This document shows, in pieces, positions 15,149 through 20,799 of a stretch of 20,799 bases of DNA; the stretch's first letter is position 1; each line of letters opens with the position of its first letter. Made by a program: the position numbers and the translations under genes. Below the pieces are notes generated by a model that was not told the DNA's origin, did not search any database, and saw only the letters and a program-made list of their open reading frames with translations. Source of the stretch: a virus; the IMG/VR virus record IMGVR_UViG_3300037041_001338, positions 1 through 20,799 of that record. The stretch is one strand, 5' to 3'.

Positions 15149-17008
15149 TTATCTCAATTCTCTTAAATCGAATGTTCTAACACCATCAACTGTAATTCGT
15201 GCGTAAAATCTGTTGTTGACCATCTTTTTCGCGTATCTCGTCATGATACCTTTGATTGGTGTGAAGTTGAATGGGTTGTACATTGTAGGAGTTAATTGTA
15301 GAGGTACATACGGTGCGTAGATGTAACCTGTGTCTAACAATGACGTTCCTTTATGTCCTAGTAACACTTGGTTAGCTGGGAAGTAAGGGTCACGGTAAAC
15401 TTGGTAACGACCTGCTAATGTACCAACTCTTTCAATACCCATGTTGTATTGGTCTTGCTCAGGTGATGCGTTAGATACGTGGAAGTATTCTAAATCATCA
15501 AAGATAGCTGAAACCTCAGAAGAAACAACAATCCAGTTAGCTCCACCTCTCAATGTAGATTTGTGGATTTGTGCTGACAATTGGTTGATTGCTGTAATCA
15601 AAGTTTGGTTCCAATCTTTTTGAGTGTAAGATGTAGTTGCTTGAATTCTTCTCCATCCATTGTAATCCCAACGTAGGTTCCAAGCCGCTCCTTTACGTAG
15701 GTCACGTAAAATTTCACGGTCAATTTCAGCCGCAACTTGTTCTGACAACAACGCTGTCAATTCAGCTTCAGCATCAATGTTATGGAACGCTGCAACGTCC
15801 TGAGCTAATTCTGGAGACCATTGTGCTCTTAGTTTTCTTTCTGTCACAGAAACTGTAACTGACTCAAGGTCAAAAGAAACCTCACCAATTTTGTCTTCAA
15901 ACTCTAACTCTTCGTAACGTCTGTAAACTGCAGTAATAGAATCAGCATCAATAGTGTCAATCAATGTACCATTGTATCCGTCAATTGATTCTGCGTCACA
16001 AGTAGCACATACAGGACAAGAAAGGTCAATTTCTAAATAGATACAACCTGTAGCATCACAGATGTTTTTGAATGAACCTCCGTTACCAGGGTTTGCACCT
16101 GTAGGCCATTGAGTTTGAACTGTATTACCGTATTTAACAATACCTTTACCATATTGTTGAGTAACAACTCTAAACAATAAAGAAACTGGGTTATCGTTAG
16201 TGTCAACAATAGTGTTACAAGATGAACCACTATCAACAACCAATTTTGTTGGGTCAGCGATTAAATGTAAGTCAGATAAGAAAGCCTCAGTATCCATTTC
16301 GTTACCATCAGGTCCGATTAATTTACCAGCTCCGTCAGATGCGAAACCACAAAGACTAACGATAAGTTTTCTAACATTTTTACCATCTAATGTAGTTCCA
16401 GTGTAATCAACTAAATCACCATTTTCCCATACTTGAACTGTAGTAGCTTCAGTGATTGCTGACCAACGACCTTTAGAGTAGTCAAATAAACCTGCTGGGT
16501 CTAAACCTGGCTCAGTTCCTTCATAGAACAAATCATAAAGATTTTTCTTATAAGCTCCTGCTCCTGTGTATCCTGCAGTAGCGTCACCAGGGTAGTTACC
16601 TGGAGAACCTACAGGTGCGTAATGGTCACCTGAACCACCAGCGTCTAATCCATTGTAAGTACCACCTGAATACCCTTGGATTTTAGGTACGAAGTAGAAC
16701 AATTTACCGATAGGTAAGTTCATAGCTTGTACTGATACGATATCATTCGCTAACAATTTAGAGAATACACGTCTAACGATAGGGAATACAACAGTTTCAA
16801 AAGAACCTGAAGACCCATCACCTGTAGCCTCATTAATTAGGTGAGACGCTTGGTTCTCATATAACTGAGCAACGTTCTCTTTTAAGTGTCCTTGTAGACC
16901 ATCTAGGAATCCTAATTTATCCCATTTACTAATAGTATCTTCTTTAATAACTTTAAGGTGCTTAAGACCGATGTTACCAACAAGACCTGATTCTAATAAT
17001 GCTCCCAT
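15149..17008 (-). CDS. Major capsid protein, T4 gp23-like
   Basis: A 619-residue protein (T4 gp23 has 521). Conserved gp23 blocks include VSVQAMNLPIGKLFYF (about 91-106), RKLRAQWSPELAQDVAAFHN (391-410), DAEAELTALLSEQVAAEIDREI (412-433), GRYQVYRDPY (533-542) and the final IYAPYVPL, FKPI-like and RFYARITVDG strands. The N-terminal 60 residues end in L-I-N-E before ATGDG, closely matching the T4 cleavage after E65 (LTE before A), so residues 1-60 are probably removed by the gp21-like protease. The stretch between the MNLPIG and SPELAQD blocks is about 300 residues, compared with about 160 in T4, and carries seven cysteines. The gene has more C- and G-ending codons than its neighbours, as expected for high expression. 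The name gene 23 is given by homology. Confidence 0.93.
   Translation of the reverse strand: MGALLESGLVGNIGLKHLKVIKEDTISKWDKLGFLDGLQGHLKENVAQLYENQASHLINEATGDGSSGSFETVVFPIVRRVFSKLLANDIVSVQAMNLPIGKLFYFVPKIQGYSGGTYNGLDAGGSGDHYAPVGSPGNYPGDATAGYTGAGAYKKNLYDLFYEGTEPGLDPAGLFDYSKGRWSAITEATTVQVWENGDLVDYTGTTLDGKNVRKLIVSLCGFASDGAGKLIGPDGNEMDTEAFLSDLHLIADPTKLVVDSGSSCNTIVDTNDNPVSLLFRVVTQQYGKGIVKYGNTVQTQWPTGANPGNGGSFKNICDATGCIYLEIDLSCPVCATCDAESIDGYNGTLIDTIDADSITAVYRRYEELEFEDKIGEVSFDLESVTVSVTERKLRAQWSPELAQDVAAFHNIDAEAELTALLSEQVAAEIDREILRDLRKGAAWNLRWDYNGWRRIQATTSYTQKDWNQTLITAINQLSAQIHKSTLRGGANWIVVSSEVSAIFDDLEYFHVSNASPEQDQYNMGIERVGTLAGRYQVYRDPYFPANQVLLGHKGTSLLDTGYIYAPYVPLQLTPTMYNPFNFTPIKGIMTRYAKKMVNNRFYARITVDGVRTFDLRELR
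16829..17008 (-). other. Predicted propeptide of the capsid protein
   Basis: Residues 1-60 end at L-I-N-E|A-T. This is the same position and pattern as the T4 gp23 cleavage site ([LI]-x-E). The length, 60, is close to the 65 of T4. Confidence 0.75.
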
Positions 17009-17046
17009 TTTATTTGGTTTTTTATTTATTTGTTTATTTTATTTTT

Positions 17047-18588
17047 TTATCTTAATTTTGTCATCAAATCTTTCATTCTCAAGAACTGAGGATTTTCGTA
17101 AGTTTTTGACTCAATTAAGTTAACCGCTGAACCTGTTGACGGAGAGTTATTAATTGTTCTCTCAATTGACTCATTCATTGGTTGAGTTTTAGTATTTGTT
17201 AATTCACTTTTAATTGTGTGATACAAGTTCTTAGATTCTTTAATAGTTTCTACAGAATCAAATCTTTTCAAGATGTTAATCTTTTCTTGTTTAGATGTTG
17301 TATGTTCAGTGAATAAACGAGTTGCGTATGCCAAGTTTGAATTGAAAACTGCAACTTCATTTAATTTATCTCTGAATACATTTAACGCTTTTCTGTATTC
17401 TTCATTTTTTTCTCTAAGGATTTGTACTTCTCTTGAAGTACTTTCTTTAATTGCGGTGTTTGATTTAGAATGTGCTCTTGGTTTTGGTAAACCTCCTTTT
17501 CTAAAATTAGACCCTGAACCTAAAGTGCGAGACGCTTCTTTAGTTTCGGCCTTTTTACCTTTAACAACTTTCATTTTACCTTCTAAGTTTTCACCATCTT
17601 TGTATGTGAAACCTTTTTTAGCACTACCTGTACCCATAGTTTTATTAACCTTTTTCTTTACGGTTTTAAAACCACCTTCTTGGTTTGGTTTTGCTGAGTA
17701 AATTTTCTTTTTGTTAGGTTTACCCATACCTACACCTTTAGCTTTAAATGATTTAGACTCCATAACTGAATCTAGGTCATATGACTCTTCGTCCTCTTCT
17801 TCATCAAACTCTTCGTCTAATTCATAAGATTCGTCTTCCTCTTCTTCCTCAAACTCTTCGTCTAATTCGTCAGATTCTGCAGTTTCATCACCTATTTCAA
17901 TTTCATAGATAACTTCATCTTCTTCATCTTCTTCATCTAATTCATCTTCTTCATCTAATTCATAAGATTCGTCTTCCTCTTCTTCCTCAAACTCTTCGTC
18001 TAATTCATAAGATTCGTCTTCTTCTTCTTCTTCGTACTCCTCGTTTGCAAAAACTTTATTGATGATGTCTTTAACATCCTCATCTTCATCTTCCTCAAAC
18101 TCATAAAGTTCGTTTTCTAAATCATAACCTTCTTCAGATTCACCTACTATCATATATTCAGTGTTATTTTTTTTATCTTTCAAGTTGATATTTCCTGAGT
18201 CATCTTTTTGAACAACGATTTCATCATCAGGTCCCATTAACTGAAATACTCTTAGTACTTCGTCAGGGTTTTCCTCTTGTGTTAAATCAATAACAGGTTC
18301 TTCTTCGTCTTCAATGCCTTCTAGGTCATCATCAACATCAAGGTTATCTGTCTCAACATCTTCCATTTCATCTGAATCTAAGTCAGAGTCAATGTCATCA
18401 ATTTCAACGTCTGTGTCTTCAACCTCATCACTATCAACATCTTGTTCTGTTAGAGATTCTTTTACTAATTGATTGATTTCTTCTTTCATTGTTGAATGAA
18501 GTATTCCTTTTGCATTTTCGGCAACAGCTTCTTCCAAATTCTTAATTTGAATGATTGCTTCTTCTACCAAAGATTTTTTGTTTTCCAT
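17047..18588 (-). CDS. Prohead core scaffolding protein, T4 gp22-like
   Basis: A 513-residue protein placed between the prohead protease and the capsid gene, as gene 22 is in T4. Residues 1-50 are helical (SLVEEAIIQIKNLEEAVAEN). Residues about 50-275 are extremely acidic with repeated blocks of the type EEEEEDESYELDEE. About 280-385 is basic and Gly/Ser-rich. Residues about 385-513 are a helical scaffold-like domain (VQILREKNEEYRKALNVFRD, LAYATRLFTEHTTSKQEK) with a conserved-looking end. Several [LI]-x-E sites (for example SLTE, AIKE, TIKE) are compatible with degradation by the protease during maturation. It is much longer than T4 gp22 (269 residues) because of the acidic and basic insertions. 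The role is inferred from synteny and composition. Confidence 0.8.
   Translation of the reverse strand: MENKKSLVEEAIIQIKNLEEAVAENAKGILHSTMKEEINQLVKESLTEQDVDSDEVEDTDVEIDDIDSDLDSDEMEDVETDNLDVDDDLEGIEDEEEPVIDLTQEENPDEVLRVFQLMGPDDEIVVQKDDSGNINLKDKKNNTEYMIVGESEEGYDLENELYEFEEDEDEDVKDIINKVFANEEYEEEEEDESYELDEEFEEEEEDESYELDEEDELDEEDEEDEVIYEIEIGDETAESDELDEEFEEEEEDESYELDEEFDEEEDEESYDLDSVMESKSFKAKGVGMGKPNKKKIYSAKPNQEGGFKTVKKKVNKTMGTGSAKKGFTYKDGENLEGKMKVVKGKKAETKEASRTLGSGSNFRKGGLPKPRAHSKSNTAIKESTSREVQILREKNEEYRKALNVFRDKLNEVAVFNSNLAYATRLFTEHTTSKQEKINILKRFDSVETIKESKNLYHTIKSELTNTKTQPMNESIERTINNSPSTGSAVNLIESKTYENPQFLRMKDLMTKLR
17816..17868 (-). repeat. 53-bp perfect direct repeat in the scaffold gene, copy 1
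   Basis: Identical to 17954-18006, with a 138-bp (46-codon, in-frame) offset. It encodes part of the acidic EEEEEDESYELDEE block. Confidence 0.9.
17954..18006 (-). repeat. 53-bp perfect direct repeat in the scaffold gene, copy 2
   Basis: Identical to 17816-17868. The surrounding region (about 17780-18040) is a TTC/TCT-rich near-microsatellite that could expand or contract in frame. Confidence 0.9.
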
Positions 18589-18611
18589 CTAATTGTTTGG
18601 TTATTTTAATA

Positions 18612-18619
18612 TATAAATA
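18612..18619 (-). promoter_or_regulatory. TATTTATA octamer before the scaffold gene
   Basis: On the minus strand TATTTATA ends 23 bases before the scaffold start at 18588, in the gap that follows the terminator at 18708-18732. Confidence 0.4.
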
Positions 18620-18670
18620 GTGTTGATTTTGAAAAAAGTTATTTTTAACGATAAATCCTCGTAACTTTTT

Positions 18671-18678
18671 TATTTATA
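18671..18678 (-). promoter_or_regulatory. TATAAATA octamer (T4 late promoter-like) upstream of scaffold and capsid genes
   Basis: On the minus strand TATAAATA lies 82 bases before the scaffold start, just downstream of the terminator that closes the gp21 unit. It matches the T4 late -10 element and is well placed to drive genes 22 and 23. Confidence 0.45.
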
Positions 18679-18707
18679 TTATAAATTCGTAAAAACCATT
18701 AAAACAA

Positions 18708-18732
18708 AAAAGGAGGGTATTTCCCTCCTTTT
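18708..18732 (-). terminator. Terminator after the gp21 / DUF4494-like unit
   Basis: A 10-bp stem (AAAAGGAGGG at 18708-18717 with CCCTCCTTTT at 18723-18732) encloses a 5-base loop, with a T-run on the minus-strand side. It lies between the 69-residue gene (stop at 18754) and the scaffold gene. Confidence 0.85.
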
Positions 18733-18753
18733 AATTTTATCGTTGAAATAATC

Positions 18754-18963
18754 TTAGTCTATCACCTCATCAATTTTACTTTCAACAATAGCGGTGATTC
18801 TCCAATCCATTGTGTAGTTTTCGTAAATTTTGGTAACCTTTGCTTCTACGTCTGTGGGACTGTAACCTTTTACCAATTTTTCTTCTTTAACTTTTTTCAC
18901 TTTACCTGAATCGGAATCTACCAAGTCAGTCGTAATTCTTGCTACAAAATATTTTTCGTCCAT
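18754..18963 (-). CDS. Small DUF4494-like protein
   Basis: A 69-residue protein, 8 bases after the prohead protease gene. Its pattern, an initial 'KYFVARI' strand, then SGKVKKVKEEKLVKGYS, then TDVEAKVTKIY and a final beta strand (WRITAIVESKIDEV), resembles DUF4494, a short protein family of Bacteroidetes and their phages with no known role. The recognition is from memory of the pattern and is moderate. In T4 the genes near 21 encode small prohead core proteins (gp67, gp68), so a core or assembly role is possible, but no gp67/68 similarity is seen. Confidence 0.6.
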   Translation of the reverse strand: MDEKYFVARITTDLVDSDSGKVKKVKEEKLVKGYSPTDVEAKVTKIYENYTMDWRITAIVESKIDEVID

Positions 18964-18971
18964 AATTTAAA

Positions 18972-19700
18972 TTATTTTCCCAAATAATCGGACAATCTTC
19001 TCATTAAGTCAAGTGATTTATTGTTATTGTCACTAACTTCTGTGTTCGCTCTCATTTTCTTTTCTTCCTCAAGATTCTCTTCGTACTTAAATCTATCATC
19101 AGGGTTTGAGAAAAGATATGCACCAGGTGTTGAAGGTGATGATACTAAGTCAAAACAAATTAATTCAAAGTCATCTTGTACTTCATTTCTTTCACCAACT
19201 TTTTTTAATGAACCGACACCTCTTGAGGAAATACCCAATGTAACCCCTTGTCTAAGATAGTTAGCCGCCATGTCACCTTTAGTTGATACAATACCTCTTT
19301 CGTGAAAACCTGGACTTGTTAGTAACAACAGTTTACCCATTAATATATTTCCTTCCCACCAAATTTCAGTAATCATATGTGAAACTCTATCTAAATCAAT
19401 CAAAGATGATTCAGGGTGATTTAATTCAGATAGAGAAACACCTTTCTGTATCATTTTTTTGTAGTTATCCGATTCACGTTTTAATATACGCTCAGGATAA
19501 ATTCTACCGTTTCTATTTGGAGTGTCGTATTTTTGTAATACAGCATAGAACTCAAAAGGTTTAGAGTGGTCTAAAAAATCTTTAGATTCTCTAATTACAT
19601 CTATATTATGTTTATCTTTTGGGGAAATATATCCCGCATCATATTCAATTAGAATACCCTTTTTATTTGTATCGTTGGGGTTTAATATTTTTAAATCCAT
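18972..19700 (-). CDS. Prohead core protease, T4 gp21-like
   Basis: A 242-residue serine protease of the phage prohead type. Candidate catalytic residues are H95 in SELNHPESS (the family's GELdHP block), S158/S159 in LGISSRGVGSL and D184 in CFDLVSSPSTPGAY, all in the family order. VSHMITEIWWEGN (106-118) is also typical. In T4 this enzyme is activated inside the prohead, removes propeptides after [LI]-x-E, degrades the scaffold and then itself. The C-terminal 40 residues are charged and probably a self-removed tail. The gene lies upstream of a small gene and the scaffold, in T4 order, and is preceded by a 24-base gap after the 155-residue gene. Confidence 0.93.
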   Translation of the reverse strand: MDLKILNPNDTNKKGILIEYDAGYISPKDKHNIDVIRESKDFLDHSKPFEFYAVLQKYDTPNRNGRIYPERILKRESDNYKKMIQKGVSLSELNHPESSLIDLDRVSHMITEIWWEGNILMGKLLLLTSPGFHERGIVSTKGDMAANYLRQGVTLGISSRGVGSLKKVGERNEVQDDFELICFDLVSSPSTPGAYLFSNPDDRFKYEENLEEEKKMRANTEVSDNNNKSLDLMRRLSDYLGK

Positions 19701-19724
19701 TTTAAATGTTTTATTTAATAAATA

Positions 19725-20192
19725 TTAAACACTTTCAGTTTGGCATAATTCTTCTTGTTTTTTACTTTTAGTTAAATAAAAATTAAAATAATCATTACCA
19801 TCAAAATTTTCGTCATAAATTCTTTTTACTATATCTTTAAAATTTTCTTTAATTTCTTTTGATTTAAAATCAACGTCTTCATTTTTTAAATAAAAATTTA
19901 TTTCTAAATTCATAAATGATTTTTTACCCAATGTTAAACCACTTGAGCGTAAATCTAAATCAACAATAAAACTATCATCAAATATCTCCCTGTCAATTGA
20001 TTCATACACTGAATGTTTTATAGCCCGACTAAGATTAAGAACAATCCTTCCCCAATTTTCCGACTCTTTTATTGGTTCAACCCAAGTTTGTAGATTTAAA
20101 TACACTGATTTAAAATTAATTGAATCAACGGTTCCATAAATTATCTTTGATGAACTGAATCCGTTTATCTTGGAGGTTTTCCCTTTTTTCAT
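19725..20192 (-). CDS. Phage protein of unknown function upstream of gp21
   Basis: A 155-residue protein with a basic N-terminus (KKGKTSKINGF) and a mixed alpha/beta body: strands around IIYGTVDSINFKSVYLNL, a helix NLSRAIKHSVYESI, a strand pair FIVDLDLRSSGLTLG and NLEINFYLK, then charged helices. It is transcribed with gp21 (24-base gap). The pattern looks like a compact single domain, but I do not recognise it. A portal-to-protease linking gene in T4 (67 or 68) does not resemble it. The start at 20192 is favoured over later Met codons by its position after the divergent region. Confidence 0.6.
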   Translation of the reverse strand: MKKGKTSKINGFSSSKIIYGTVDSINFKSVYLNLQTWVEPIKESENWGRIVLNLSRAIKHSVYESIDREIFDDSFIVDLDLRSSGLTLGKKSFMNLEINFYLKNEDVDFKSKEIKENFKDIVKRIYDENFDGNDYFNFYLTKSKKQEELCQTESV

Positions 20193-20267
20193 TATTTTTC
20201 ATATAATAATCGTTTATTTTTTTAAAATATAAGTATATTTACCATTATAGTCAAAACCCTAAAAATT

Positions 20268-20459
20268 ATGTTAATAGTTAAAGTAGATAATAACTCAAAT
20301 ATTGAAAAAGCCTTAAAAATTTATAAAAGTAAGGTTATTAAAACAAGGCAAAGTACTCATTTAAATGACAGAAAAGAATTCGTTAAAAAATCTGTTAAAA
20401 AAAGAAACGTACTTAACAAAGCCAAGTACGTTCAAAAAAAGTATAAGAGTAACGATTAA
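20268..20459 (+). CDS. rpsU: Ribosomal protein bS21 (phage-encoded)
   Basis: A 63-residue, very basic protein that aligns over its whole length with bS21: an initial strand LIVKVDNNSN, then IEKALKIYKSKV (family: 'i..ALkrfKrk.'), then RKEFVKKSVKKRNVLNKAKY (family: 'Rr.fekPs..R+...kA.y'). The usual Pro of 'KPS' is replaced (KKS). bS21 sits on the 30S platform near the 3' end of 16S rRNA and the anti-Shine-Dalgarno; in Bacteroidetes it helps to cover the anti-Shine-Dalgarno. Tyr54 here is at the position of the tyrosine reported for this role in Flavobacterium, as I recall. It is on the opposite strand to its neighbours and shares a TTAA stop overlap with the gene at 20456. The call is strong by pattern. 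Confidence 0.85.
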   Translation: MLIVKVDNNSNIEKALKIYKSKVIKTRQSTHLNDRKEFVKKSVKKRNVLNKAKYVQKKYKSND

Positions 20460-20799
20460 AGATTTTCGTTTAAACTTTTTAATTTGAAATAAGTTAATTT
20501 ATCATACTTTTCTGATTCAACCTTTTCAATTGACTCATTTATTTTTTTCACTGTTTCATAATCTGTATTTTCTCTTTTTAATGTGGTTAATTTAGAAATA
20601 ACAGAACTTTTTAACGGTTCAAAATTTTCTTTTAAAACACCATCATCTTGAGATAATAAATCCACTAATTCTTTTTTATCTGATTCGGATAAATTATTTA
20701 CGTAATTAGTTATTGTTTTATTTGCAATTGAAATTATAGTTTTGATTGGGACTTTTGGTGCATCAACAATAGATTTAGGTTTTTTCTTTAATGATTCAA
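20456..20799 (-). CDS. Phage protein of unknown function, 3' part (start outside window)
   Basis: The frame stays open from the stop at 20456 to the right edge, so the GTG at 20665 is probably an internal valine. About 113 residues are visible: a Lys-rich segment, then helices with a 'LSESDKKELVDLL' block and a C-terminal charged helix pair (TVKKINESIEKVESEKY, LTYFKLKSL). It is helical and resembles small T4-like prohead-region proteins only in general composition. No family is recognised. It ends tail-to-tail with bS21, the two stops overlapping in TTAA. Confidence 0.6.
   Translation of the reverse strand, partial: ESLKKKPKSIVDAPKVPIKTIISIANKTITNYVNNLSESDKKELVDLLSQDDGVLKENFEPLKSSVISKLTTLKRENTDYETVKKINESIEKVESEKYDKLTYFKLKSLNENL

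Noticed and set aside
15637-16406. Several open frames antisense or shifted to the capsid gene
   Set aside because: They lie fully inside a clear gp23 coding region and have no recognisable motif.
16438-16457. I-T-E-A-T inside the capsid protein (about residues 185-189) as a second protease site
   Set aside because: It lies in the folded body of gp23, where a cut would not be expected; such short motifs arise by chance.
17273-17701. 142-residue plus-strand open frame antisense to the scaffold gene
   Set aside because: The composition is a mirror of the lysine- and serine-rich scaffold coding strand; no domain is seen and the scaffold frame is well supported.
17780-18040. Direct repeats considered as a CRISPR array or origin iterons
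   Set aside because: They are in-frame acidic codon repeats in the scaffold gene, without regular spacers or palindromes.
20456-20665. Complete 69-residue gene starting at a GTG
   Set aside because: The frame continues without a stop to the window edge, so this is the end of a longer gene.

Overview
This window is a piece of a tailed-phage genome of the T4-like (straboviral, contractile-tail) type, about two-thirds A+T. The clearest anchors are a gp21-type prohead protease, an acidic gp22-type scaffold and a gp23-type major capsid protein in the T4 order 21-22-23, plus a gp5-type baseplate hub protein and a probable gp55-type late sigma factor. The host is probably a member of the Bacteroidetes (Flavobacteria-like). 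Almost no start codon has a Shine-Dalgarno sequence and leaders are A/T-rich, usually with A at -3. A bS21 ribosomal protein, a DUF4494-like protein and a delta-60 (DUF5122-like) beta-propeller fit the same host range. This host call is an inference.

Layout. Positions 1-10842 are read on the plus strand: the 3' end of a GT-B glycosyltransferase, a GT-A glycosyltransferase, the gp55-like sigma factor, a small protein, a 638-residue putative structural protein, a small helical protein, the gp5-like hub, and three putative tail-fibre or adhesin genes (DNRLRE-like, Cys-rich, 7-bladed propeller). These are followed by a basic protein with a head-targeting-like N-terminus, a good terminator and a protein of unknown function. 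From 10839 nearly everything is on the minus strand. Read from high to low coordinates this block holds a partial gene at the right edge, a 155-residue protein, gp21, the DUF4494-like protein, gp22, gp23, an HNH endonuclease, a polytopic membrane protein, two proteins that look head-targeted (one with a peptidoglycan-binding domain) and a DUF5872 protein. Two small plus-strand genes interrupt it: an 80-residue protein at 11847 and the bS21 gene at 20268.

How the parts may work together. gp21 would cleave gp22 and gp23, and perhaps also four other proteins whose N-termini end in the [LI]-x-E motif that T4 gp21 recognises. Those four would then be internal head proteins. The gp55-like factor would direct late transcription, possibly at the TATTTATA/TATAAATA octamers that recur beside gene starts. 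The phage bS21 could adjust host ribosomes for mRNAs lacking Shine-Dalgarno sites.

Most notable are the bS21 gene in an SD-less phage, the set of candidate gp21-cleaved cargo proteins (one with an internal duplication of the cleavage-site module), a 50-residue C-terminal module shared by two neighbouring fibre-like proteins, and the octamer motif. There is no gene-free stretch longer than about 170 bases, and I see no tRNA, CRISPR array or insertion sequence.
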